Source: JADJLQ01 sp034439915 (GTDB lineage Bacteria > Bacteroidota > Bacteroidia > Chitinophagales > Saprospiraceae). From it: a stretch of 64,000 nt of DNA. Position numbers and translations under genes: made by a program. Of this stretch, positions 7,457-17,431 are shown one piece after another. Position 1 is the stretch's first letter. Every line of letters begins with the position of its first letter. The DNA lies in assembly GCA_034439915.1 (NCBI GenBank), contig JAWXBI010000131.1, positions 1 to 64,000 on the forward strand, given 5' to 3'. The notes beneath the pieces are model-generated. The model was not told the DNA's origin. It made no database searches and worked only from the letters and a program-made list of their open reading frames with translations.

Positions 7457-10400
7457 ATGGCAATCAAAAAAATAGATTCTAAGCGCGTAAATTTTGGGAA
7501 AATAAAGCACGGTACAGAATCACCCGATCTGCTTGAAATCCAGTTAAAGTCTTTTCAGGAATTTTTTCAACTGGAAACCACCCCTGAAAACCGCAGCAAT
7601 GAAGGGTTATATAAAGTGTTTCAGGAAAATTTCCCCATCACCGATGCCCGCAACATCTTTTTATTGGAGTTCCTGGATTATTTCGTCGACCCTCCCCGCT
7701 ATACCATTGATGAGTGTATGCAGAGAGGTCTTACCTACAGTGTCCCGTTAAAAGCAAAATTGCGGTTGTCCTGTAACGACGAAGAACACGTCGATTTCGA
7801 AACTATCGTGCAGGATGTGTTCCTGGGAAATATTCCCTATATGACGCCTAAAGGCACCTTTGTAATCAATGGAGCAGAACGTGTCATTGTGAGCCAGTTG
7901 CACCGTTCCCCGGGGGTATTCTTTAACCAGACTTTTCACCCCAATGGCACCAAGATTTATTCTGCCCGGGTCATCCCGTTTAAAGGGGCCTGGATGGAGT
8001 TTTCCACCGATATCAACACGGTCATGTATGCCTACATCGACCGCAAAAAGAAATTTCCCGTAACTACCCTGCTCAGGGCTATTGGCTTTGATTCAGACAA
8101 GGACATACTAGACCTTTTTGGTCTGGCCGAAGAAGTTACGGTAACCGCCAAACACCTCCAGCAAAATATTGGAAGGAAATTAGCTGCCCGGGTGCTGAAA
8201 AAATGGACCGAAGATTTTGTCGACGAAGATACCGGTGAAGTCGTGACCATTGAACGCAATGAAATTATTCTGGAACGGGACATTATCCTGGATGAAGAAA
8301 ATGTCCAGCTTATCCTCGAAGCCGAATCGGAAACCATTATCCTCCAAAAAGAAGAAGTGGAAGATGATTATTCTATCATTTATAACACACTTCAAAAAGA
8401 CCCATCCAGTTCAGAACTGGAAGCCGTACAACACATCTACAGGCAACTGAGAGGTACGGATCCTCCAGATGAAGAAACTGCGCGCGGGATCATTGATAAA
8501 TTATTTTTCTCTGACAAACGATACAACCTGGGAGAAGTTGGCAGGTATAAAATAAATAAAAAGCTCGATCAGGAGATCGATCTGGCTACTATGATCCTGA
8601 CCAATCAGGACATCATCAGCATCGTTAAATACCTGGTATTGCTCATCAACCAGAAAGCTGAACTCGATGATATCGATCACCTGAGCAATAGAAGGGTACG
8701 CACCGTGGGCGAACAATTGTATGCCCAATTTGGTGTAGGTTTGGCCAGGATGGCGAGGACTATCCGCGAACGGATGAACGTACGTGATAATGAAGTATTT
8801 ACTCCGATCGACCTTATCAATGCCCGCACCCTGTCTTCTGTCGTCTCTTCATTCTTTGGAACCAGCCAGTTATCTCAGTTTTTGGATCAGACGAATCCTT
8901 TGTCTGAAATCACCCACAAACGCAGGATTTCTGCACTTGGACCCGGTGGTCTTTCCAGGGAAAGAGCGGGTTTTGAGGTAAGGGACGTGCATTATTCGCA
9001 TTATGGCCGCTTGTGTACCATTGAAACTCCGGAAGGTCCAAACATCGGATTGATTTCTACGTTGTGTGTACATGCCAAGGTCAATAAAATGGGGTTCCTT
9101 GAAACACCTTATCGCAAAGTAAAAAACGGGGTGGTCGAAACCAAAACACATGCGGAGTTTTTATCGGCCGAACTCGAAGACAATAAGAAAATAGCACAGG
9201 CCAATTCCACCATCGATGAGAAGGGCGCCTTTTTGAGTGACCGGATCAAATGCCGTCAGCACGGTGATTTCCCGGTACTCACACCAGACGAAGTCGAATA
9301 CATTGATATAGCCCCGAATCAAATTGTTGGGGTATCTGCTTCATTGATTCCGTTTTTGGAAAACGATGATGCCAACCGGGCTTTGATGGGATCCAACATG
9401 CAACGTCAGGCAGTGCCTTTGATCAACCCACAATCTCCTATTGTAGGTACCGGGTTGGAAGGCAAAGTAGCCGTAGATAGCCGCATGCTGATTAATGCAG
9501 AAGGAGATGGCACCGTTGAATACGTAGATGCCAATCAGATTATCATCAAATATGACCGTTCAGAAGAAGATCAGTTGGTTTCTTTTGAAGATAATTTAAA
9601 GACCTATCAGCTCACCAAATTTCAGCGGACCAATCAGGCTACTTGTATCAACCTGAAACCTATTGTTAAAAAAGGGGATCGGGTTCATGCTGGAAGTATT
9701 CTCTGCGATGGTTATGCAACAGACAAAGGCGAATTAGCTTTGGGCCAAAACCTCAAAGTGGCCTTCATGCCCTGGAAAGGTTACAATTTTGAAGATGCTA
9801 TTGTAATTTCTGAACGCGTGGTTCAACAGGATGTATTTTCTTCCATTCACATTGAAAGTTTTGATCTGGATGTAAGGGAAACGAAATTAGGTGATGAAGA
9901 ACTCACCAACGATATCCCGAATGTCAGTGAAGAAGCCACCAAAGACCTGGACGAAAACGGAATTATCCGTATCGGGGCCTGGGTGAATGAAGGCGATATC
10001 CTGATCGGAAAAATCACGCCCAAAGGAGAATCCGATCCAACACCGGAAGAAAAATTGTTGAGGGCAATATTTGGAGACAAAGCAGGCGATGTCAAAGATG
10101 CTTCATTAAAAGCGCCACCATCTATTGAAGGGGTGGTGATTGACAAGCAACTCTTTGCAAAAGCCAAAAAAGATAAAATACAAAAAGGACAAGAAAAGGA
10201 TGTACTGGATAAACTGGAACAAAAACATGAAGTTGCGGTCAACCAGCTTAAGACGATCCTGATCGATAAACTGATGCGGTTGCTCAAAGGAGAAGCTACA
10301 GAGGGAATCCGCACCATTTACGGGGAACAACTGGTGACCAAAGGGTCTAAGTTTTCTCCAAATATGTTGAAGAAAGTGGATTTTGCTTCTGTGGATTATA

Positions 10401-11266
10401 CGGGTTGGACAGCAGATAAAAAAATCAACCACACCATTACCCGCCTCCTGCACAACTTCAGCATCAAATACAATGAAGAAGTAGGCCGTTACAAACGCGA
10501 AAAGTTTAACGTGAGCATAGGAGATGAATTACCGGCTGGTGTACAAAAACTGGCTAAAGTGTATATCGCTAAACGGCGTAAACTCAAAGTCGGGGACAAG
10601 ATGGCCGGTAGACATGGAAACAAAGGGATCGTATCCCGTATCGTAAGGATGGAGGATATGCCTTTCCTGGAAGATGGAACCGCAGTGGATATTGTATTAA
10701 ACCCGCTCGGAGTGCCTTCCCGTATGAACCTGGGCCAGATATTTGAAACCGTTCTGGGATGGGCCGGAGAAAAAATGGGGATCAAATTTGCTACCCCGAT
10801 TTTTGACGGTGCCAGCCTCGGTGAGATCGAAGGGTATATTGAAAAAGCCAATCTGCCCCAATATGGACAAACTTTCTTATACGACGGCGAAACCGGTGAC
10901 CGTTTCCACCAGCAAGCTACTGTAGGTGTAATCTACATGCTTAAGTTATCCCACATGGTAGATGATAAAATGCATGCGCGTTCTATCGGTCCCTACAGTC
11001 TTATTACCCAACAACCATTGGGTGGTAAAGCTCAATTCGGGGGACAACGGTTTGGTGAGATGGAAGTTTGGGCACTGGAAGCCTACGGAGCTGCACATAT
11101 CCTTCAGGAGTTGCTTACGGTTAAGTCTGATGATATTATCGGTCGGGCTAAAGCGTACGAAGCAATTGTCAAAGGAGAAAACCTTCCTGAACCCAATATT
11201 CCGGAATCTTTCAACGTATTGATCAACGAATTGCAGGGATTGGCTCTTGAAGTCAAATTTGAATAA
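7457..11266 (+). CDS. rpoB: DNA-directed RNA polymerase subunit beta
   Basis: A 1269-residue beta subunit, close to the usual Bacteroidota length. The rifampicin-binding region begins at Phe466 and reads as wild type: Gln474, Asp477, His487 and Ser492 (equivalent to E. coli 513, 516, 526 and 531) are all the sensitive residues. Further landmarks are LGPGGLSRERAGFEVRDVH, IETPEGPNIGL, the GDKMAGRHGNKG lysine motif and the C-terminal LGGKAQFGGQRFGEMEVWAL. The start is the ATG at 7457, with no Shine-Dalgarno sequence. It is co-transcribed with rpoC 36 nt downstream. Confidence 0.99.
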   Translation: MAIKKIDSKRVNFGKIKHGTESPDLLEIQLKSFQEFFQLETTPENRSNEGLYKVFQENFPITDARNIFLLEFLDYFVDPPRYTIDECMQRGLTYSVPLKAKLRLSCNDEEHVDFETIVQDVFLGNIPYMTPKGTFVINGAERVIVSQLHRSPGVFFNQTFHPNGTKIYSARVIPFKGAWMEFSTDINTVMYAYIDRKKKFPVTTLLRAIGFDSDKDILDLFGLAEEVTVTAKHLQQNIGRKLAARVLKKWTEDFVDEDTGEVVTIERNEIILERDIILDEENVQLILEAESETIILQKEEVEDDYSIIYNTLQKDPSSSELEAVQHIYRQLRGTDPPDEETARGIIDKLFFSDKRYNLGEVGRYKINKKLDQEIDLATMILTNQDIISIVKYLVLLINQKAELDDIDHLSNRRVRTVGEQLYAQFGVGLARMARTIRERMNVRDNEVFTPIDLINARTLSSVVSSFFGTSQLSQFLDQTNPLSEITHKRRISALGPGGLSRERAGFEVRDVHYSHYGRLCTIETPEGPNIGLISTLCVHAKVNKMGFLETPYRKVKNGVVETKTHAEFLSAELEDNKKIAQANSTIDEKGAFLSDRIKCRQHGDFPVLTPDEVEYIDIAPNQIVGVSASLIPFLENDDANRALMGSNMQRQAVPLINPQSPIVGTGLEGKVAVDSRMLINAEGDGTVEYVDANQIIIKYDRSEEDQLVSFEDNLKTYQLTKFQRTNQATCINLKPIVKKGDRVHAGSILCDGYATDKGELALGQNLKVAFMPWKGYNFEDAIVISERVVQQDVFSSIHIESFDLDVRETKLGDEELTNDIPNVSEEATKDLDENGIIRIGAWVNEGDILIGKITPKGESDPTPEEKLLRAIFGDKAGDVKDASLKAPPSIEGVVIDKQLFAKAKKDKIQKGQEKDVLDKLEQKHEVAVNQLKTILIDKLMRLLKGEATEGIRTIYGEQLVTKGSKFSPNMLKKVDFASVDYTGWTADKKINHTITRLLHNFSIKYNEEVGRYKREKFNVSIGDELPAGVQKLAKVYIAKRRKLKVGDKMAGRHGNKGIVSRIVRMEDMPFLEDGTAVDIVLNPLGVPSRMNLGQIFETVLGWAGEKMGIKFATPIFDGASLGEIEGYIEKANLPQYGQTFLYDGETGDRFHQQATVGVIYMLKLSHMVDDKMHARSIGPYSLITQQPLGGKAQFGGQRFGEMEVWALEAYGAAHILQELLTVKSDDIIGRAKAYEAIVKGENLPEPNIPESFNVLINELQGLALEVKFE

Positions 11267-11302
11267 TCCGGTATTTTTTAATCATTCTTAAAAATTGGAT
11301 TT

Positions 11303-14300
11303 ATGCCATTTAAAAAGAAAAGTTCTAAACATCCAAAATACTTCGATAGTATTACCATCAGCCTGTCTTCTCCGGATGATATCCTGGAAAGATCTTATGG
11401 TGAAATCCTCAAACCAGAAACCATCAATTACCGTTCGTATAAACCGGAACGCGATGGCCTTTTTTGCGAAAGGATTTTTGGCCCGGTAAAAGATTATGAA
11501 TGTTATTGCGGTAAATATAAAAGGATCCGTTACAAAGGCATTGTTTGTGATCGTTGCGGAGTAGAAGTTACGGAGAAAAAAGTGCGCAGGGAAAGAATGG
11601 GACACATCAAATTGGTGGTTCCGGTAGTCCATATCTGGTTTTTTAAATCCCTGCCCAATAAAATCGGTTATCTCCTCGGCTTATCGTCCAAAAAACTGGA
11701 GTCCATTATTTATTATGAAAGGTATGTCGTAATACAGCCGGGTATCAAAGAAAAAGATGGTACCAGCCAGTTGGACTTGTTATTAGAAGAAGAATACCTG
11801 GATATCCTGGAAGCACTGCCAAAAGAGAATCAATTTTTAGATGATTCCCATCCGGATAAGTTTATTGCAAAAATGGGCGCCACGGCAGTTAAAGAATTGT
11901 TGGAAAGGGTCAATCTGGATGACGTATCCTTCGATTTGCGACACAAGTCAGCAACTGAAAGTTCTCAGCAAAGAAAATCTGAAGCATTAAAACGACTACG
12001 CGTAGTCGAAGCATTCCGTGATGGTCAAAGGGAACAGGTCAATAAACCGGAATGGACTATAATTCAATATTTGCCGGTAATACCTCCGGAACTCAGACCG
12101 CTGGTGCCCCTGGACGGAGGCCGGTTTGCAAGTTCGGACCTGAATGACCTCTATCGCAGAGTTATTATCCGCAACAACCGGTTAAAACGATTATTGGAGA
12201 TTAAAGCACCCGAAGTCATCCTTAGAAACGAAAAAAGGATGCTTCAGGAAGCGGTAGACAGTTTATTTGACAACAGCCGGAAATCCAATGCCGTCAAAGC
12301 AGAAGGAGGACGTGCACTCAAGTCATTAAGCGATATTCTTAAAGGGAAACAAGGACGATTCCGTCAGAACCTTTTGGGTAAACGGGTGGATTATTCCGGA
12401 CGATCGGTGATCGTGGTTGGACCGACCCTCAGGCTGCATGAATGTGGCCTGCCTAAAAATATGGCTGCAGAATTGTTCAAACCGTTTATCATCCGAAAAC
12501 TGATTGAGCGGGGAATAGTAAAAACAGTAAAATCCGCTAAAAAACTGGTGGATAGAAAAGACCCGGTGATCTGGGAGATTCTGGAAAATATACTCAAAGG
12601 ACACCCGGTATTGCTCAATCGTGCTCCTACCTTGCACCGATTGTCCATACAAGCATTCCAACCCAGGTTGGTGGAAGGTAAAGCGATCCAGTTACACCCC
12701 CTGGTGTGCGGAGCATTCAATGCCGACTTTGACGGTGACCAGATGGCCGTCCATATTCCATTGAGTCAGCCCTCTATCCTGGAGGCACAGCTATTGATGC
12801 TGTCTTCACATAATATGTTGAATCCTCAGGATGGTTCACCGATCAGTTTACCTTCTCAGGACATGGTCTTGGGATTGTATTACCTGACTAAAGAGAAAAA
12901 ATCAACCGAAAAAGAAAAAGTAAGAGGGGAAGGAGCTAAGTTTTATTCCAAAGAAGAAGTGATTATTGCCTTTAATGAAGGCACTCTTGACCTGCATGCT
13001 ATGATTAAAATGCGGGCGAAAGTGGAAGATGCCGAAGGCCGTATGCAATTTAAATTGATAGATACGACTGTTGGACGTGTATTGTTCAATCAGGCAGTTC
13101 CTGAAAAAGTACCTTTCATCAACGAACTCGCCACAAAAAAAGGACTTAAAAGGATCATCAGTGATGTGATTACCAGGACGGATTTTGCTGAAACAGCGGA
13201 TTTCCTGGATGCTATCAAAGACATGGGATTCTTTTGGGCGTTCAAAGGGGGATTGTCCTTTAATCTGGGTGATTTATTGACGCCGTCTATTAAGGATGTT
13301 ACCCTCAAACAAGCTCAGTCAGAAGTCGATGAAATCTGGGAGAATTACAATATGGGGTTGATCACCAACAATGAACGGTATAACCAGATCATTGACCGTT
13401 GGACATTTGCGGACAACCGGATTACCGATAGTCTGATGAAAGAGTTCTCCAGTCACAAACAAGGATTCAATTCAGTATACATGATGCTGCATAGCGGCGC
13501 GAGGGGTTCCAAACAACAGATCAAACAGTTGTGTGGACTCCGGGGATTAATGGCCAAACCCAGAAAATCAGGAGATACCGGTGCTGCGATCATCGAAAAC
13601 CCGATTCTTTCCAACTTCCTGGATGGATTGTCAGTATTGGAATACTTTATTTCTACCCACGGGGCTAGAAAAGGTCTTGCTGATACTGCTTTAAAAACAG
13701 CAGATGCCGGTTACCTGACCCGCAGGTTGGTGGATGTTTCTCAGGATGTCGTGATCAATGAAGTGGATTGTGGTACCCTCAGAGGAATCGAAACAGCTGC
13801 GTTAAAAGACAATGAAAAAATCATTGAATCATTAGCATCAAGGATCCAGGGACGGTACAACCTGCATACTATTTACAACCCGGTAACCGAAGAAGTGATA
13901 CTGGAGCCTGCTGAGTATATCGATGATAAAACAGCCGAAATCATTGAAGAGTCGGGTATTGAAGCCGTAGCGATTCGTTCCGTATTGACTTGTGAAGCCA
14001 GAAGAGGTGTTTGTACCAAGTGTTATGGTAAAAACCTGGCCAGTGGAAGGATTGCAGAAGCCGGTGATGCCGTCGGTATCATTGCCGCGCAGTCTATCGG
14101 TGAACCCGGTACGCAGCTTACCCTGAGAACTTTCCACGTGGGTGGTATAGCTTCCATTTCCAAGACCGAAACGGAATTGGTGGCCAAATTTGATGGAGTG
14201 GTGGAATTTGATAATGTAACGTTTACTTCTGTAAAGGAAGAAGATCAAAAAACCAATATCATTCTATCCAGATCTGGTGAAATCAGGGTGGTAGATCCTA

Positions 14301-15586
14301 AAACCAAAAAACAACTGGGAGCAGCCCACGTTCCGTATGGTGCTTCATTGAAAGTAAAAGACGGCCAATCGGTGAAGAAAGGAGATTTAATCTGCGAATG
14401 GGATCCGTTTAATGCGGTGATAGTATCTGAATTTGCAGGTATTGCTCAATTCAATGAGATCGAAGAAGGTATCACCTTCCGAATGGAAAGGGATGACCAG
14501 ACAGGATATTCAGAGAAAGTAATTATCGATGCCAAAAACAAGAAAAAAGTACCTGTAATCAAAATAGTGGATAAAAACGGCGAAGATCTTAAACAATATA
14601 CTTTACCGGTAGGTGCCTATATTTCCATCAGTGATGGAGATGCCGTCACCGCAGGTCAGAAAATTGTAAAGATTCCAAGGAAACTGGGTAAGATCCAGGA
14701 TATCACCGGAGGTCTTCCCCGCGTTACCGAATTGTTCGAAGCCAGAAATCCTTCTAATCCTGCTACGGTCGCTGAAATCGATGGGATCGTGACATTTGGA
14801 AAGATCAAACGGGGTAACCGCGAGGTGATGATCGAAGATGAGAAAACAGGTCAAAAAAGTAAATACCTTATCGGACTCTCTAAACACTTACTCGTACAGG
14901 AAGGAGACTTTGTACGATCCGGTACGCCAATTACAGATGGTACCATTGCAGCCAGGGATATCCTTCATATCAAAGGGCCCTATGCCGTTCAATCCCACCT
15001 GGTCAACGGGGTACAGGAAGTTTACCGCTCACAGGGTATAAACATCAATGACAAACATATTGAAGTCATCGTACGTCAGATGATGCGCAGGGTACAAATC
15101 GAAGATCCCGGCGACACACATTTTCTGGAGAGTGAAGCCGTTGATAAACATGAATTCAACGAACACAACGATTGGATATTTGACAAAAAATTTGTTACGG
15201 AAGCAGGAGACAGCACCAAACTGAAACCAGGTGCTTTGGTTACCATTCGCCAGATCCGCGAAGAAAACAGCTTGTTAAAACGAAATGACAAGAAGCTGGT
15301 AGAATATAGGGATGCCTTATCTGCTACTTCCAGTCCTTTACTGCTGGGTATTACTAAGAGCTCTCTGGGTACTGAAAGCTGGATCTCTGCAGCCTCCTTC
15401 CAGGAAACGACGAAAGTGCTTTCACAAGCTGCGATTGCCGCTTCCAAGGATATCCTCAATGGATTGAAAGAAAATGTTATTGTCGGTAAACGAATCCCGG
15501 CAGGTACCGGAATGAGGCATTTTGAGCGACTGATTGTCACCGCGGAAGACAGTCTTCTCGAACTCGATGCCGTAAGTCAGGATTAA
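11303..15586 (+). CDS. rpoC: DNA-directed RNA polymerase subunit beta'
   Basis: A 1427-residue catalytic subunit. The N-terminal zinc ribbon (CYCGKYKRIRYKGIVCDRCG) is intact. The catalytic magnesium-binding motif NADFDGDQ is at residues 473-480, with Asp475, Asp477 and Asp479. The trigger-loop and bridge-helix regions are recognisable, and the second zinc site (CEARRGVCTKC) is present. It ends just ahead of a strong terminator shared with the convergent RNase H gene. Confidence 0.99.
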   Translation: MPFKKKSSKHPKYFDSITISLSSPDDILERSYGEILKPETINYRSYKPERDGLFCERIFGPVKDYECYCGKYKRIRYKGIVCDRCGVEVTEKKVRRERMGHIKLVVPVVHIWFFKSLPNKIGYLLGLSSKKLESIIYYERYVVIQPGIKEKDGTSQLDLLLEEEYLDILEALPKENQFLDDSHPDKFIAKMGATAVKELLERVNLDDVSFDLRHKSATESSQQRKSEALKRLRVVEAFRDGQREQVNKPEWTIIQYLPVIPPELRPLVPLDGGRFASSDLNDLYRRVIIRNNRLKRLLEIKAPEVILRNEKRMLQEAVDSLFDNSRKSNAVKAEGGRALKSLSDILKGKQGRFRQNLLGKRVDYSGRSVIVVGPTLRLHECGLPKNMAAELFKPFIIRKLIERGIVKTVKSAKKLVDRKDPVIWEILENILKGHPVLLNRAPTLHRLSIQAFQPRLVEGKAIQLHPLVCGAFNADFDGDQMAVHIPLSQPSILEAQLLMLSSHNMLNPQDGSPISLPSQDMVLGLYYLTKEKKSTEKEKVRGEGAKFYSKEEVIIAFNEGTLDLHAMIKMRAKVEDAEGRMQFKLIDTTVGRVLFNQAVPEKVPFINELATKKGLKRIISDVITRTDFAETADFLDAIKDMGFFWAFKGGLSFNLGDLLTPSIKDVTLKQAQSEVDEIWENYNMGLITNNERYNQIIDRWTFADNRITDSLMKEFSSHKQGFNSVYMMLHSGARGSKQQIKQLCGLRGLMAKPRKSGDTGAAIIENPILSNFLDGLSVLEYFISTHGARKGLADTALKTADAGYLTRRLVDVSQDVVINEVDCGTLRGIETAALKDNEKIIESLASRIQGRYNLHTIYNPVTEEVILEPAEYIDDKTAEIIEESGIEAVAIRSVLTCEARRGVCTKCYGKNLASGRIAEAGDAVGIIAAQSIGEPGTQLTLRTFHVGGIASISKTETELVAKFDGVVEFDNVTFTSVKEEDQKTNIILSRSGEIRVVDPKTKKQLGAAHVPYGASLKVKDGQSVKKGDLICEWDPFNAVIVSEFAGIAQFNEIEEGITFRMERDDQTGYSEKVIIDAKNKKKVPVIKIVDKNGEDLKQYTLPVGAYISISDGDAVTAGQKIVKIPRKLGKIQDITGGLPRVTELFEARNPSNPATVAEIDGIVTFGKIKRGNREVMIEDEKTGQKSKYLIGLSKHLLVQEGDFVRSGTPITDGTIAARDILHIKGPYAVQSHLVNGVQEVYRSQGININDKHIEVIVRQMMRRVQIEDPGDTHFLESEAVDKHEFNEHNDWIFDKKFVTEAGDSTKLKPGALVTIRQIREENSLLKRNDKKLVEYRDALSATSSPLLLGITKSSLGTESWISAASFQETTKVLSQAAIAASKDILNGLKENVIVGKRIPAGTGMRHFERLIVTAEDSLLELDAVSQD

Positions 15587-15609
15587 TTACCATACTGTAA
15601 TGATTATAC

Positions 15610-15645
15610 AAAAGGGAGTTAGTGAATCTGACTCCCTTTTTATTT
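15610..15645. terminator. Bidirectional terminator between rpoC and RNase H gene
   Basis: AAAAGGGAGTTAG (15610-15622) pairs with CTGACTCCCTTTT (15628-15640) through one G-U pair. There are T runs on the right and A runs on the left, so it can terminate both the rpoC transcript and the leftward gene. Its 3' arm touches the stop codon of the leftward gene. Confidence 0.85.
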
Positions 15646-16260
15646 CCTGCCGAAATCAGCGGGATTTTCACCCCATCCTTCCGTGTCCCATTTAAGTAAT
15701 TTATTGGCATAGGTGTTGTTGTCCAGCCAATCCAGGGCGCGATCTACCAGCGCAAATAAAACTACGTTCTTTCTGGATTTTACCAGGTTTGTTTTGATCC
15801 GTTTATTCCGCACCCAGCTCAATCCGGTAATGGAATCGGAATAAACAGCAGTCTGTGGTCTGTTATGCTGTTTTAACCAGGCCAACGCGTGAACAATAGC
15901 GAGGAATTCTCCAATGTTTACCGTGCCTTCCTCAAAAGGGCCCTGGTGGAAGAGTTTTATTCCATGGTGGGGATCTACACCTTGATATTCCAGGATACCG
16001 GGATTGCCTTCACAAGCAGCATCTACTGCTATGGAATCTTTAACTATCCGGGTCAGGTTTTTAGTTTTAGGTGCCCGGACCATTCGTTTGTAAAACATGG
16101 GTTTTTGCCGGTAAGCGTGGTTTGCTTCCTCCAGGCTGTCAAAAGACTTATATCTTGCATTGGGATAGTTTTTTACCTGGGCTTCGCATTTTTTCCAATC
16201 GTCAAATATGCCCGTGTTGTGGCCGTCCCAAACCACATAATATTTTTGTTTCTTCGCCAT
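15640..16260 (-). CDS. Ribonuclease H with N-terminal viroplasmin domain
   Basis: A 206-residue protein. The N-terminal 45-50 residues (KKQKYYVVWDGHNTGIFDDW) form a viroplasmin/RNase H1 N-terminal RNA-DNA-hybrid-binding domain. The rest is an RNase HI fold. Probable catalytic acids are the Asp in SIAVDAACEGNPG, the Glu in NIGEFLAIVHAL, the Asp in AVYSDSITG and the Asp in NPADFGRK. It would degrade RNA in RNA-DNA hybrids such as R-loops or primers. The ATG at 16260 is close to an exact -7 box. It is convergent with rpoC and divergent from tatD. Confidence 0.9.
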   Translation of the reverse strand: MAKKQKYYVVWDGHNTGIFDDWKKCEAQVKNYPNARYKSFDSLEEANHAYRQKPMFYKRMVRAPKTKNLTRIVKDSIAVDAACEGNPGILEYQGVDPHHGIKLFHQGPFEEGTVNIGEFLAIVHALAWLKQHNRPQTAVYSDSITGLSWVRNKRIKTNLVKSRKNVVLFALVDRALDWLDNNTYANKLLKWDTEGWGENPADFGRK

Positions 16261-16273
16261 AGTGATCGAATAT

Positions 16274-16281
16274 CAAATATA
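16274..16281 (-). promoter_or_regulatory. -7 promoter box of the RNase H gene
   Basis: On the minus strand the bases read TATATTTG, an exact TAnnTTTG box whose last base is 14 nt before the start codon. No clear -33 TTG is seen at the right distance. Confidence 0.45.
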
Positions 16282-16288
16282 AGTCAAG

Positions 16289-17104
16289 ATGTTTATTGAT
16301 ACCCACGCCCATCTGTATGCTTCAGAATTTGATGCTGATAGAATGGAGATGATTCACCGGGCTGAGGATGCCGGGGTAGGGCGGATTTATCTTCCTAATG
16401 TGGATGTCACGACGATAGATGCGTTGTCCACGGTTCACCAAATGGCGCCGGCTTTGCTTTTTCCTCTGATGGGCTTGCATCCCTGCAGTGTAAAACCGGA
16501 TTACATCGATCAACTGAAACGAATTGAATCTGCTTTGAGCAACGGAAATTATTATGGCATTGGGGAAATCGGGATCGATTTGTATTGGGATCCGGCGAGC
16601 CTGCCCGACCAAAAGGATGCATTTAAGATCCAGTGTCAGTGGGCTCATGATTTGAACTTGCCGGTTATTATTCATAGCCGGGATGCCGTAGAGGTGGTGA
16701 TTGAGCTAATAGAAAAAATGCAGCAGCGACCTTTAAAAGGGGTTTTTCATTGTTTTGGCGGCAACCTGGACCAGGCACGCAGAATTGAAGCGCTTGGCGA
16801 ATATTATTTTGGTCTTGGAGGGGTGATTACATTTAAAAACTCAGGACTTGGCGAGATGGTCTCCAGCCTCCCTTTGGAAAAGGTGGTGCTGGAAACTGAC
16901 GCTCCTTACCTGGCACCAGCTCCGTTCCGGGGAAAACGCAATGAATCCGCTTATCTTGTGCCCATAGCAAAAAAACTGGCTGCACTGCGAGGCGTATTGT
17001 TAGAAATAATTGAGGACCAAACTACTATAAATGCATTAAATCTATATTCAAAAAATGGAGCCTCAAGGGCACACCACTCCGGTCAAAAAATGAATCCTCA
17101 TTAG
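16289..17104 (+). CDS. tatD: TatD family metal-dependent hydrolase
   Basis: A 271-residue TIM-barrel hydrolase. The metal ligands are visible in DTHAHLY (HxH), the Glu in GIGEIGID, the His in VIIHSRD, the His in GVFHCFGG and the Asp in LETDAPYL. Members act as 3'-5' exo- or endonucleases in DNA repair or as D-aminoacyl-tRNA deacylase-like enzymes. The last about 20 residues (from YSKNGASRAHHS) are poorly conserved in style compared with the usual ending and may be a lineage-specific tail. Confidence 0.9.
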   Translation: MFIDTHAHLYASEFDADRMEMIHRAEDAGVGRIYLPNVDVTTIDALSTVHQMAPALLFPLMGLHPCSVKPDYIDQLKRIESALSNGNYYGIGEIGIDLYWDPASLPDQKDAFKIQCQWAHDLNLPVIIHSRDAVEVVIELIEKMQQRPLKGVFHCFGGNLDQARRIEALGEYYFGLGGVITFKNSGLGEMVSSLPLEKVVLETDAPYLAPAPFRGKRNESAYLVPIAKKLAALRGVLLEIIEDQTTINALNLYSKNGASRAHHSGQKMNPH

Positions 17105-17129
17105 AAGGTGGAGGAATCCGGGAATTGGA

Positions 17130-17161
17130 TTTGGTTTAACGCGTTATTTTTATCAACTTTG
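17130..17161 (+). promoter_or_regulatory. Promoter of tRNA-Ser
   Basis: TTTG at 17130-17133 and CAACTTTG at 17154-17161 (one mismatch to TAnnTTTG) are separated by 20 nt. The tRNA starts 24 nt further on. The arrangement fits the Bacteroidota -33/-7 promoter. Confidence 0.5.
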
Positions 17162-17184
17162 CCCCGGCTTAGTAGTCCTCATCC

Positions 17185-17272
17185 GGAAGGTTGCAAGAGT
17201 GGTTTAATTGGCACGCCTGGAAAGTGTGTGTACATCAAAAGTGTACCTAGGGTTCGAATCCCTAACCTTCCG
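17185..17272 (+). tRNA. tRNA-Ser (anticodon GGA)
   Basis: The acceptor GGAAGGT pairs with ACCTTCC, discriminator G. The anticodon stem CACGC/GTGTG (one G-U pair) has loop CTGGAAA, giving anticodon GGA. A long variable arm (TGTAC...GTACC) makes it class II. The 88-nt length is typical for tRNA-Ser. Confidence 0.95.
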
Positions 17273-17431
17273 CTCTAAATTCCTGCTTTTTAGGTTTTTG
17301 GCAATAAATCAGGCCGTTTTTTGAATTGAATATTCCCTTAACTTTTTGGTAAAAGAAATATTTTATAAATGGTGGGACTTTAATAATATTTTATATTTTT
17401 AAGCCTTCAAAAAAATTAAAACATTAAACTT

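Noticed and set aside
8852..8935. Possible rifampicin-resistance changes in rpoB
   Set aside because: All the main positions (Gln474, Asp477, His487, Ser492) carry the sensitive residue.
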